A DNA stretch of 64,000 nt from the NCBI GenBank assembly GCA_943371965.1, contig CALRWV020000003.1, positions 345,053-409,052 of the forward strand, in the 5' to 3' direction. The DNA is from CALRWV02 sp943371965 (GTDB taxonomy: Bacteria; Bacteroidota; JABWAT01). The notes beneath the pieces were generated by a model. That model was given only the letters and a program-made list of their open reading frames with translations, did not search any database and was not told the DNA's origin. This document shows, one piece after another, positions 54,938 through 63,626 of the stretch; the first letter of the stretch is position 1; the number at the start of each line of letters is the position of its first letter. A program made the position numbers and the translations under genes.

Positions 54938-55821
54938 CAATTACTATTTCTCTTTGTCGTAAACAAAATAGGTTCTTCTTTATCTTGATTATTTGAAATT
55001 AAATTCCAAGCAATAACATTTGAATTATTATTTTCTTGTACAATAATAATATCACCACGTTTTGTTGTCATTAACTTAATAGCTCTCTTATAAAGCATTT
55101 GTGTAACTGAGGGTCGTGGATGATCATACTCATTGTCATAATCTGAAGCGCACACTGCTAACTTTGGCTTGCAATAATCCAAAAACTTACCTGTTAACAT
55201 GCTATTATCTGAACCGTGATGTGGTAATATTAAAATGTCCACCTCTTGTCCGATGAATGATTTATCAAATATTAAAGAGTCTGTGATTTGTTCAGATTCA
55301 CAATCACCCAAACTTAAAACATTAAAACCAAAAGATCTAAATAACCTAATTTGCGACATGTCATTGTGGTTTTCTACATTGTATAATGAATGATACACAA
55401 CGTCATTAGTTTCTCCACTTATTCCGGTTGATAAACTATCAATATATATTTTATTAAATACAGTAGCATTTAAAATATATTTTTGATGAATATCATCATA
55501 TTTGAATAATATTCTTTTACAAGCTTTACCATTATTAGAGGTTGGATCGTAACTTGGTACTTCTATTCTATCTGGCCTAAATTTATTAATTATTTGAATC
55601 AATGAATTAATCTCACAATGATCATCATCCCAACTTGTTATATGTAAAGTGTTTATTCTTGATAATCCATGATAATTCAAATCCTCAATTAAAACTTCAA
55701 TACCATCTTTTGGCAATCTAGCCTCAATAAGAGTATATTTTTTTTCAGAATTTAATTCTTTATAATATGAGAATAGTGATCCAGGACTACTTAATTGAAA
55801 TGCACGAAACTTTGTAACCAT
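54937..55821 (-). CDS. ComEC-like metallo-beta-lactamase-fold protein
   Basis: The 294-residue protein has the late MBL-fold marks of the ComEC C-terminal group: SLGDCE, LPHHGSDNS and a final DHP with its His. The first metal motif is altered: HITSWDDDHCE has Ser where HxDxDH normally has His, so metal binding may be changed. The start chosen has GGGAGAAG before it, inside the end of the membrane-protein gene; a longer frame to 55866 would overlap that gene. Substrate, perhaps nucleic acid, is inference. Confidence 0.8.
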   Translation of the reverse strand: MVTKFRAFQLSSPGSLFSYYKELNSEKKYTLIEARLPKDGIEVLIEDLNYHGLSRINTLHITSWDDDHCEINSLIQIINKFRPDRIEVPSYDPTSNNGKACKRILFKYDDIHQKYILNATVFNKIYIDSLSTGISGETNDVVYHSLYNVENHNDMSQIRLFRSFGFNVLSLGDCESEQITDSLIFDKSFIGQEVDILILPHHGSDNSMLTGKFLDYCKPKLAVCASDYDNEYDHPRPSVTQMLYKRAIKLMTTKRGDIIIVQENNNSNVIAWNLISNNQDKEEPILFTTKRNSN

Positions 55822-55822
55822 A

Positions 55823-56398
55823 TTATTCTTCTCCCTCATTTTCTTTAACTTTTTGTTTTGAATCACTCGTTTTTATTTTAGATTTAGCAAAAACAACTTG
55901 AATCAACTCCTGAATTTTGTGTATTAATTCGTGCGCACCAAATCCTGCAAGAAAACTCAAACCAATCATTGTAAAATAAGATTCAATTTTTACTTCAGAG
56001 GGGTTATTAACTTGAATTAGATTACTCTTAACAAAAACAAGCAATATTAATGCTAATACTCCACCTTGAACGGGGCGGTAAATATACCAAAAAAACCAAA
56101 CCCTCATATTCATACTTTGATTATTATTTTCCACGAAATTATCAATAGGTGTAAAAGCTTCACCTATTCTTTGATAAAGAGAACGAAGACAATAAAATGC
56201 CCCACCTAAAGCACCTGAAAGGAACACACCATAAGTGACATTTTCATTTACATCAAATAAATTTAAATTAGTTAAATTTGATTTAAAGTCACTGAATGAA
56301 TTAGTAAATATCCATATTAGTGAAAAAAATAAAATTAAAATATTATAAACAACTACTATTAAAGTTAAAAGTATATCAACAATTTGGTTTTTCTTCAT
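55823..56398 (-). CDS. Four-helix membrane protein paired with MBL protein
   Basis: The 191-residue protein has hydrophobic spans at about residues 8-30, 57-75, 105-127 and 143-160, and a charged C-terminal tail rich in Lys and Glu. No family is recognised. Its last codons contain the ribosome-binding site of the MBL gene, so the two are made together. The pair is inserted inside a type I restriction operon. It may place the MBL protein at the membrane. Confidence 0.72.
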   Translation of the reverse strand: MKKNQIVDILLTLIVVVYNILILFFSLIWIFTNSFSDFKSNLTNLNLFDVNENVTYGVFLSGALGGAFYCLRSLYQRIGEAFTPIDNFVENNNQSMNMRVWFFWYIYRPVQGGVLALILLVFVKSNLIQVNNPSEVKIESYFTMIGLSFLAGFGAHELIHKIQELIQVVFAKSKIKTSDSKQKVKENEGEE

Positions 56399-56438
56399 TT
56401 TTAAGCCCTAATTTCGTTATTATTTAATAGGCAATAAA

Positions 56439-56675
56439 TTATTTCTTCTTATCCTTTGGCGGGTTCGGGTCATTACCATAACTGTTAGGGTTCTGTATTT
56501 TACCATCTTTTTTGTGAGGTATTAATTCTGACCCTTCTTGTTTGGCTTTTTCAATACTCCATTTCATTGCATCTTCCTTTTTTTCAAAGTGCTTTGATGC
56601 TCTTTCCGCATTCTCTCTTTTTGAATCCCAACCACCTTCTGGATTAGGAACTACGTGTCTTTCGTTTCTGGCCAT
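56439..56675 (-). CDS. DUF2188 domain protein
   Basis: The 78-residue protein shows the DUF2188 pattern: RHVVPNPEGGWDSKRENAER, then EDAMKWSIEKAKQEGSELIP and SYGNDPNPPKDKKK. It is small, highly charged and of unknown function. It sits between the 206-residue unknown protein and the membrane/MBL pair. Confidence 0.88.
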   Translation of the reverse strand: MARNERHVVPNPEGGWDSKRENAERASKHFEKKEDAMKWSIEKAKQEGSELIPHKKDGKIQNPNSYGNDPNPPKDKKK

Positions 56676-56699
56676 GTGATGTTATCCTTTGTTTTTAGT

Positions 56700-57320
56700 T
56701 TAGATACTCTTCCATATTGTTTCAAAACTTCTTGCTTCTCCATCCAACAATGGCAACAGTAAAATATCGTTGTTTTCTTTTAAAAAGATCTTGCCATTTT
56801 TAACATCGATTACAGCCATCAATGTTTCTTTTTTAGAGTTTGTACTTTTTCTCAATTGACTTTCCATGAGAGTTAATATTTGATCTATCTTATCTTTGCT
56901 TAATTTGTCACTTTTCAAATACAATTTTGCAATAATTTGTTTGCCATCGAACTCAAGCCCTAATTCCGGATTTACTTTAATATCCAAATCACCAACTACC
57001 CAATGCTTGTTTGGTGGAGCAAACCATGTAATTGATTTTCTACCCCAAAACCTTTTATACCCTTCAATGGCTACAGTATAATTCCTGACTTTTTTGGGAT
57101 CAGTTAGATTTTCCATTATTTTCTTTAATTCTTTGATAGGTAGTCCTTGCTCATGAATTGAGACAATGCCTTCACGTAAAGCTTTATAAAAATCTGTTGC
57201 AGGAGAATAGGGTTCCCGGTTTTTAACTTTTCTTACCTGTGTTAATTTCGCACTGCCAGACTTACATACAAAGTCTATAAAGTCTGTTAATGAAATTTCT
57301 ATTTTATTTCCACTACTCAT
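56700..57320 (-). CDS. Unrecognised 206-residue protein in the restriction operon
   Basis: No family is recognised. The N-terminal half is helical and basic (LTDFIDFVCKSGSAKLTQVR, YKALREGIVSIHEQG), and the C-terminal half looks like alternating beta strands (WFAPPNKHWVVGDLDIKVNP, LEFDGKQIIAKLYLKSD). It has no membrane span or signal peptide. It follows hsdS by 1 base, so it is translated with the specificity subunit and probably serves the same system. Confidence 0.7.
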   Translation of the reverse strand: MSSGNKIEISLTDFIDFVCKSGSAKLTQVRKVKNREPYSPATDFYKALREGIVSIHEQGLPIKELKKIMENLTDPKKVRNYTVAIEGYKRFWGRKSITWFAPPNKHWVVGDLDIKVNPELGLEFDGKQIIAKLYLKSDKLSKDKIDQILTLMESQLRKSTNSKKETLMAVIDVKNGKIFLKENNDILLLPLLDGEARSFETIWKSI

Positions 57321-57321
57321 T

Positions 57322-58584
57322 TTATTCCTCTATTTTTAATCTCTTTTTTCCTGTTAACAAAACCTGCATTAATCCTTTTTTCTGTTCTTTCAATTTCTCT
57401 GATTTGGATTTTAGCAATTGAATTTCTTTATCGGCAGATTGAAGAATATTTGTAATTGCAGTTTGTTCTTCAAAAGATGGTAACTTCATTTCGAGTTGCA
57501 GAAATGTTTCAAAATCAAAAGTCATTTTCTCGATATGTACACCGTAACTTGAAATATAAGTTTGGTGGTAGAAATATGGCATTTTTGAGTACATATTGAA
57601 AAATTCCATATTTAACATTTTCTTATCTTTTGCAACAACAGCTATATAGGAACCTGATATTTTAGCACCATCAAACTCTTTTGTTACAAGAGCAGATGCA
57701 CCATGCAGAATTTGCATTTTGGAAAAAAGGAAATCTCCTTCATTTGCTGTCCGTAAAGTCTTTACTAAAATTTGATGACCATATAAAGCCTCACGGAAAA
57801 ATATTCCGCCTGACCTTCTTCTAACACTAATCAGTTTGTATAATTCGTTTTCATCCCAATTAAAATTTCTTTTTACAACATTAAGTAATTTTTCATATGA
57901 GTGTTCATTCCACTTTCCACTAAACCCCTTCAACCTTTTCTTACCAGTCAACAAATTTTGCATCAACCATTTTTTTCGGAATTCTTTTTGGGCAATGAGT
58001 TGGTCGTTTGTGTTAATGGTACTATCAATCAACCCTAGAATGTTGGCAATGGCTTTTTGTTCGGGAAGGGGTGGAATAACAACTTTTAATAATGCTAAAT
58101 CTTGGGTACCAACATTTGCTTGATTTCCTGTACCACCCTTTGCTGAATAGAAAAACTGATTCAAAAATCTATTCGTCTTAATTTGATAAGAAATGTATAC
58201 TGGATCTGCGTTTTTTACTTTGAATTTTGCAACTCTTTGATTCAACAACAGATTCTGATCATCTATTATTTGATATGAATATCCATAGTCCCGTTTACCT
58301 ATTGTGCCTGTTAAAGTGATAATTATATCGCCTTTAGATAAAATAAATTCACTCTCTTGCTCTGTTAAATTATCCAGAAAAGATTTTGACCTAGATAGAT
58401 CAAGCTGATTTTCGTAAAGATTGCTCATCTTTATTACTTGGTACTTTCCATGTTCTAAGAATTTGGTGCTATCAAATGCAAAACCACCTTTTATCTCTGC
58501 AATCTCCTTTATTTTCACACTTTTCCAATCGATTGGAATTTTAGAATGGTTTATGGTTTTTGAATTTTTTGTCTCTACCATCAT
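57322..58584 (-). CDS. hsdS: Type I restriction-modification, S subunit
   Basis: The 420-residue protein has two target-recognition domains separated by the usual conserved helices. The central repeat ends PLPEQKAIANILGLIDSTI and LLTGKKRLKGF; the C-terminal copy ends SFEEQTAITNILQSADKEI and LLTGKKRLKIEE. Each TRD sets one half of a bipartite recognition sequence, which cannot be read here. Its ATG overlaps the fic stop as ATGA. Confidence 0.93.
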   Translation of the reverse strand: MMVETKNSKTINHSKIPIDWKSVKIKEIAEIKGGFAFDSTKFLEHGKYQVIKMSNLYENQLDLSRSKSFLDNLTEQESEFILSKGDIIITLTGTIGKRDYGYSYQIIDDQNLLLNQRVAKFKVKNADPVYISYQIKTNRFLNQFFYSAKGGTGNQANVGTQDLALLKVVIPPLPEQKAIANILGLIDSTINTNDQLIAQKEFRKKWLMQNLLTGKKRLKGFSGKWNEHSYEKLLNVVKRNFNWDENELYKLISVRRRSGGIFFREALYGHQILVKTLRTANEGDFLFSKMQILHGASALVTKEFDGAKISGSYIAVVAKDKKMLNMEFFNMYSKMPYFYHQTYISSYGVHIEKMTFDFETFLQLEMKLPSFEEQTAITNILQSADKEIQLLKSKSEKLKEQKKGLMQVLLTGKKRLKIEE

Positions 58585-59984
58585 CTAATTCCACTTTTCT
58601 TGGTATTGTATTCAATATTTTCAATAATTGTATTGCTGAGTTTGGTAACAATATCTTTTCTGTCTGATTCTGTTATAGGCTTGTGAAGCAACCGTTCAAA
58701 AAGTTTTATCTGGTTCCGATGGTTATTTTCAAAAACCTCATCAACAAGTACTTCATATTTTGTACTGTAAAATTTTACCTCAACATTATAATAGCAATCA
58801 AAGGTATTCAAGCCAGCTTTAATAAATGATTTATATTGGGAATGGATCGTTACACGTGTTTCCCATTCCTGAAAATGATTCTTACTGTTGACAAATTGGC
58901 TATTCAATTCCTCAATAATTTGTTCCGCTGTTTCCGCTGTAAATCGTTGAAATGCCATCCCATTTCCCAGATTCACTGAATGATCCGTACTTTTAAAATA
59001 TCTATTGAACTTTTGTATTATCGGTATTATTCCAATTAACAGTTCACCTAACCAACTATTCAAAATACCTGTAAATACATCTTTATTGAACTGCAATTTC
59101 ACTTCTTCATTTGGGTCAACAGTTGACAATTCCTTTTCCAATATAGCCAGTCTTTTATCCAAATCATCAGGTTCATCAATACTTTCCCCTTTGGCAGCCT
59201 TAATTGTTAGATTTAAACTCCATATCAATTGTTCAGCCATGTATTTTATAAAAGCCGGCAAATTCTTTGAATCGGCCTGGTTCAGGGCGTTCAGATACTT
59301 TTTCTTCTCTGAAGTTTTAATAACAATTGGAGGCAAATTGTTTTTTACCAAAATGTAATTCACCAACAGCCTTGAAATTCGACCGTTTCCATCATCGAAG
59401 GGATGTATCGATACAAATCTATGATGCAATTCTGATGCTAAAGCTATTGAATGTAAAGTTTCGTTTTGCAATTCGGTATTATACCATTTCATAAGTTCAC
59501 CCATTTTAATCGGGGTATCCAAAGGACTTGCATATTCGAAAAGATCACCGTTATGCAATATTACAGAATTGGGGAATTCTTTGTAATCACCAATTTTTAT
59601 TAGTCTGCGGGTTTGTTGTCCATCCGGTGTAACAGCATCTTTCCAAAATGGTCTAACCAGAATGATTTTATTCAGATGTTTAATATCCATTTCTGTCAAA
59701 TGGAATTCCTTATCAGTTGCCCAATCATTTATCATTTTGAATGCAACATCATGGGCTTTCATTTCTTCTATTTCTCTCACTTCATGAGTACCATCTGTTT
59801 TATCAAAAATCAAAAGCAATTCTGTTTGGCTGTAGGTAAGTGTATTCCCTTCCATGTGATTTGAGTTATAATTAAACTCCATCCGAAATTTTTTATTCAG
59901 TCTTGTTTGTATTTCCGGTTTTATAGGCATCAACGCTTTTAACGTTTCAGTTAAATCAATTACTTTTTTTATTGTAGCATCCAT
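58581..59984 (-). CDS. Fic-family protein (putative AMP transferase)
   Basis: The 467-residue protein has the Fic core HPFDDGNGR (residues 194-202) after an upstream beta flap, which in the family transfers AMP from ATP to target hydroxyls. The N-terminal SNHMEGN (41-47) matches the class II inhibitory helix S-x-x-x-E-G/N, so activity is likely self-restrained. The C-terminal extension is unassigned. It lies inside the hsd operon between hsdM and hsdS, a setting known for Fic genes; a protective or regulatory role is inference. Confidence 0.92.
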   Translation of the reverse strand: MDATIKKVIDLTETLKALMPIKPEIQTRLNKKFRMEFNYNSNHMEGNTLTYSQTELLLIFDKTDGTHEVREIEEMKAHDVAFKMINDWATDKEFHLTEMDIKHLNKIILVRPFWKDAVTPDGQQTRRLIKIGDYKEFPNSVILHNGDLFEYASPLDTPIKMGELMKWYNTELQNETLHSIALASELHHRFVSIHPFDDGNGRISRLLVNYILVKNNLPPIVIKTSEKKKYLNALNQADSKNLPAFIKYMAEQLIWSLNLTIKAAKGESIDEPDDLDKRLAILEKELSTVDPNEEVKLQFNKDVFTGILNSWLGELLIGIIPIIQKFNRYFKSTDHSVNLGNGMAFQRFTAETAEQIIEELNSQFVNSKNHFQEWETRVTIHSQYKSFIKAGLNTFDCYYNVEVKFYSTKYEVLVDEVFENNHRNQIKLFERLLHKPITESDRKDIVTKLSNTIIENIEYNTKKSGIR

Positions 59985-59992
59985 AACTATCC

Positions 59993-61561
59993 CTAATCCA
60001 TCAACTCTTTTAAATACTTGTCCATTTCAGCCTGAACTGATTTCAATTCCAATTCCAATTTGTTAATTTCTTCCTGTACTTCTGCAATATTTACTTCGGG
60101 TTCTTCCTCAAAGGTATCCACATATCTGGGAATGTTAAGGTTAAATTCATTTTCCTGTATTTCTTCAAAGGTGGCAACATAACTGAATTTGTCTTCCACA
60201 ATTCCGGCTTTCAGTTTTCCGGCAGAAAAATCACGGTAGGTTTCTACAATGCGGTTAATATCGGTTTCACGCAATCGGTTCTGGTTTTTTGCCGATTCAT
60301 ACTGCTTACTGGCATCAATGAAAAGTACATTCGTATTGTCAGCTTTTCCTTTGTTAAAAATCAGAATGGCGGCAGGAATTCCGGTACCGAAAAACAGGTT
60401 GGCAGGTAACCCGATAACCGCTTCCAGAATATTATCTTCAATCGTTTTCTGCCGTATTTTTCCTTCACTGCTTCCCCTGAACAAAACACCATGCGGAACC
60501 ACAACGCCAACTTTTCCCCTGCCTTCGTATGTGGTTTCAATCATGTGACTGATAAACGCCCAATCGCCTTTGCTTTTCGGGGGAACGCCACGCCAGAAGC
60601 GTCCGTATTTATCCGTTTCGGGGTCAAAACTGTCCACTGCTTTGTTTTCTTCTTTGTCATCGCTTTTTCCCCATTTGTCCAATGAAAATGGCGGGTTGGC
60701 AACTACGGTATCAAACTTCATCAGTGCATCACCCTCTTTCAGTTTCGGGTTTCTGATGGTATCGCCCCATCGGATGGTGGCATTATCAAACCCATGAAGA
60801 AACATGTTCATAACTGCCAAAGCCCACGTACTACCGTTTGCTTCCTGTCCGTACAATGAAAAGTTGGGTGAACCCACTTCCTCACCCGCTTTTATGAGAA
60901 GTGAAGCTGAACCGCAGGTTGGGTCACAAATCCGTGATCCAGGTTTTGATTTGGTCAGTTTTGCAATCAGTGTGGAAACTTCTTTGGGTGTAAAAAACTC
61001 TCCTGCTTTTTTACCGGCATCACTGGCAAAATTTTCAATCAGAAACATGTAAGCCCCACCGATAATATCAGTGCCTTCCAAATGAGAAGGTCTCAAATCC
61101 AGTGTGTCTTTATTGAAATCCAGAAGCAGATTTTTCAGGCGAGTGTTTTTGTCTTTGGTATCACCCAATATACTGCTGTTGAAATTGATGTTCTGGAAAA
61201 TTCCGGCACCGTCTTCACTGTACAGTTTTTCACGGTTTGCTTCTTCCAAATCCTCAAGCGCAACATCGATCAGTTCACCGATATTGGCTTCATTACGGTT
61301 TTCAAACAGATATTTGAAATGGCTCTTTTCAGGTACAACAAAACGTTCATGCTGCATGGACCGTTTTGCCCGTTCATGATCACCGCTGTATTTGGTCAGG
61401 TAGGTTTCATATTTATCATCATAAACATCACTGAGATATTTGACAAACAGCATGGTAAGCACATAATCTTTATAAACACTGGGGTCAATGCTGCCGCGGA
61501 AGGTATCACACGCTTTCCAGACTGCATCATTGATATCTTTTTGTGTTACTTTCTTTGACAT
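59993..61561 (-). CDS. hsdM: Type I restriction-modification, M subunit (N6-adenine methyltransferase)
   Basis: The 522-residue protein has an N-terminal helical HsdM domain (RGSIDPSVYKDYVLTMLFVK), the SAM motif DPTCGSASLLI (about residue 210) and the catalytic motif ANPPFSLDKWG (about 290). It methylates adenine in the site chosen by HsdS. Its ATG overlaps the half-HsdS stop by one base (TAATG), so the genes are coupled. Confidence 0.95.
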   Translation of the reverse strand: MSKKVTQKDINDAVWKACDTFRGSIDPSVYKDYVLTMLFVKYLSDVYDDKYETYLTKYSGDHERAKRSMQHERFVVPEKSHFKYLFENRNEANIGELIDVALEDLEEANREKLYSEDGAGIFQNINFNSSILGDTKDKNTRLKNLLLDFNKDTLDLRPSHLEGTDIIGGAYMFLIENFASDAGKKAGEFFTPKEVSTLIAKLTKSKPGSRICDPTCGSASLLIKAGEEVGSPNFSLYGQEANGSTWALAVMNMFLHGFDNATIRWGDTIRNPKLKEGDALMKFDTVVANPPFSLDKWGKSDDKEENKAVDSFDPETDKYGRFWRGVPPKSKGDWAFISHMIETTYEGRGKVGVVVPHGVLFRGSSEGKIRQKTIEDNILEAVIGLPANLFFGTGIPAAILIFNKGKADNTNVLFIDASKQYESAKNQNRLRETDINRIVETYRDFSAGKLKAGIVEDKFSYVATFEEIQENEFNLNIPRYVDTFEEEPEVNIAEVQEEINKLELELKSVQAEMDKYLKELMD

Positions 61562-62127
61562 TATTTTATTCCGATCGCTTTATTAATTTGTTGCTGTATC
61601 AGTTTTTCACGCAGTTCTGCAAGTTTAAAAGTCAGTTGCTTTTCCCTTTTCTGAAGGGCTGCAATTTTAAGTATTGTTTTTTGTGTCTTAATATCTGGAA
61701 TTGAAATCGGAAGATCATTTAATGCTGATTTTGATACAGATGAAATTGCAGTCCCCATTGCCTGTTTTTTTATCAGGTTAAGTGTGTTTTCATTGTTCAG
61801 AAACCAGGAAATGAATTCAGGTATAATATTACTCTCTTTTATCTTCAAAACAAAGAAAGTGGTAGAAGCTACAGAGGGCGGGTTGTGGATTTCATAAACA
61901 GCGGCAAAGTTTTTTGTCCCTTTCGCTGCAAATAAAATATCATTGGGTTTCAATAAGTGCTTCTCCACCTGTTTATCCAGCGTCATGTTGTAATGCAAGA
62001 TATCACCTTTCAGGATTCCGTTTTCATCGAAATCCTTTGCCTGTAAATACACAGCATTACCCTCTTTTTCCGTCTTTGTAAAAAGACCTGTCTGAATATT
62101 TACTATGTCGCCAAGTTTATTTATCAT
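61561..62127 (-). CDS. Half-length type I S subunit
   Basis: The protein has 188 residues with one target-recognition domain and one coiled spacer: INKLGDIVNIQTGLFTKTEK, then NDLPISIPDIKTQKTILKIA and a Lys/Glu-rich helix. Half subunits can dimerise to act as a whole HsdS. The start MINKLGD is used because the putative promoter lies 27 bases upstream, which rules out a longer N-terminus. Its presence beside a full-length hsdS is unusual. Confidence 0.82.
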   Translation of the reverse strand: MINKLGDIVNIQTGLFTKTEKEGNAVYLQAKDFDENGILKGDILHYNMTLDKQVEKHLLKPNDILFAAKGTKNFAAVYEIHNPPSVASTTFFVLKIKESNIIPEFISWFLNNENTLNLIKKQAMGTAISSVSKSALNDLPISIPDIKTQKTILKIAALQKREKQLTFKLAELREKLIQQQINKAIGIK

Positions 62128-62153
62128 AATTATATTTCTAAGTACATCTATTA

Positions 62154-62184
62154 CAAAAGTACGTTCTATTCTTTGAATTGTCAA
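62154..62184 (-). promoter_or_regulatory. Putative promoter of the type I operon
   Basis: TTGACA and TACTTTTG (an exact TAnnTTTG) are separated so that 20 bases lie between TTG and the second box. The predicted start is about 20 bases before the half-HsdS ATG. GTACTT words are repeated around it and may be operator sites. Confidence 0.5.
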
Positions 62185-62408
62185 TTTATATTTAAGTACA
62201 ACCAATACAAATATTACTGATTTAACATCATATAATTGATTATAAACATATTATGTATCAATAGTATTTAAATTATTCCATTACAAAGTTACCACTCTTT
62301 ATTTTCAATTAAAAGAAGTTGTGGATAAATTTTGGGAATCAATTGATGGATTTCAAATCAGGATTCCGGTAAAATCATTGAGAATAATAAGCTAATCGAA
62401 GTCCGCCG

Positions 62409-62968
62409 GAGTCACTTGAAACAACAACGATGAGGGTTCAAACATCAACGGAGTCACCTGAAACATCAACGATGAGGGTTCAAACATCAACGGAGTCACT
62501 TCAAACATCAACGATGAGGTTCCAAACAACAACGGAGTCACTTGAAACAACAACGATGAGGGTTTAAACAGCAACGGAGTCACTTGAAACATCAACGATG
62601 CGGTTTCAAACAACAACGGAGTCACTTGAAACATCAACGATGAGGTTTCAAACAACAACGGAGTCACTTGAAACAACAACGATGAGGTTTCAAACATCAA
62701 CGGAGTCACCTGAAACAACAACGATGAGGTTTGAAACATCAACGGAGTCACTTGAAACAACAACGATGAGGTTTCAACCATCAACGGAGTCACTTGAAAC
62801 AACAACGATGCGGTTTCAAACAACAACCGAGTCACTTAAAACATCAACGATGAGGTTTCAAACAGCAACGGAATCACCTGAAACATCAACGATGAGGTTT
62901 CAAACATCAACGGAGTCACTTGAAACATCAACGATGAGGTTTCAAACAACAACGGAGTCACTTGAAAC
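62409..62968. repeat. 42-bp tandem repeat (minisatellite), 14 copies
   Basis: GAGTCACTTGAAAC plus AWCAACG, then ATGAGGTTTCAAAC plus AWCAACG, form each 42-base unit. The start of copy 14 is exactly 546 bases (13 x 42) after copy 1, so no insertions or deletions have occurred. Copies differ only by substitutions. TTGAAAC and GTTTCAA can pair across 12 bases within a unit. Frames on both strands read 14-residue repeats (such as TPLMFETSSLLFQV) but are broken by point-mutation stops. No unique spacers, so it is not a CRISPR array. Confidence 0.88.
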
Positions 62969-63066
62969 AGGAAAGAAGTCGGTTTGGGTTGGATTTTTGA
63001 GTGTTGGGTTAAATGGAGAGTTGGAAAATTACCCTCCCGCCATGGCGGCAGGAGGGTTTGTGGTCA

Positions 63067-63549
63067 TCAGCTTTGCGACGGAGCAGTTGCATTGCCGGAA
63101 CCAGTGGTCTTTTTGGCGAACCGTTTGGCAAGATCATCCAGCACCGCTTCCAATCCTCCCAGATCGGCACCGCTGATTTTGGCAGTCTGGTAAACAATCA
63201 GGGCGGCTGAATAGGCTTCTGATCCCGCAATAACCTGCGTGTCTTCCAGTTTTTCCATCAGCAGCGTCAACGACTGGATTACGGAATACAATTGGGTATA
63301 GAGGGTAACATCTTTCCCGAATTCCGCCACAGAAAGATTGCCGGGCAGGATGTCCGGTCTCTGGTTGGCCAGTTCAAGCGATTTGGTGACAAACGCAAGA
63401 GTCTTGTCACCCAGTTTGGGAAGAGATTTTCTTTCATCATATGTCAGAGTGATAAGAAACGGCAATTTTGAATTGATGGTTGTGATCGCATTGGTGATAT
63501 CAAGCAGATCGGTCGTGCTTAATGTTGCGCTTACTCTGTTCGTTGGCAT
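63067..63549 (-). CDS. Unrecognised 160-residue protein
   Basis: The protein starts MPTNRVSATLSTTDLLDITN. It appears helical, with amphipathic segments (LPFLITLTYDERKSLPKLGD, EFGKDVTLYTQLYSVIQSLT) and a Lys/Gly tail. No family is recognised and there is no signal peptide or membrane span. AAAGGA lies about 8 bases before the ATG, and a longer frame to 63834 would cross the palindromic element. It lies between the minisatellite and the IS. Confidence 0.75.
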   Translation of the reverse strand: MPTNRVSATLSTTDLLDITNAITTINSKLPFLITLTYDERKSLPKLGDKTLAFVTKSLELANQRPDILPGNLSVAEFGKDVTLYTQLYSVIQSLTLLMEKLEDTQVIAGSEAYSAALIVYQTAKISGADLGGLEAVLDDLAKRFAKKTTGSGNATAPSQS

Positions 63550-63626
63550 GTTGTTTTTTCCTTTTGTTTTTATGTTGTTGATTTGTACTGAAACCGGATA
63601 TCCGTCTGCTGAATTTTCATTATCCA

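Noticed and set aside
62128..62205. Longer N-terminus of half-HsdS
   Set aside because: The promoter-like site lies inside this stretch and the family starts near MINKLGD.
62239..62395. Plus-strand stretch without stops next to the repeats
   Set aside because: About 49 codons without a start codon in AT-rich DNA; it may be a remnant but is too weak to list as a gene.
62392..62835. Long minus-strand open frame within the 42-bp repeats
   Set aside because: It begins with a GTG inside a repeat right after a stop caused by one base change, and the plus strand is equally open. It is better seen as repeat artefact.
62409..62968. CRISPR array
   Set aside because: The units are continuous 42-base repeats without unique spacers, and no cas gene is near.
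62598..63176. Long plus-strand open frame through the repeats
   Set aside because: It starts within the array, overlaps the real minus-strand gene at 63067, and an upstream copy has an in-frame stop.
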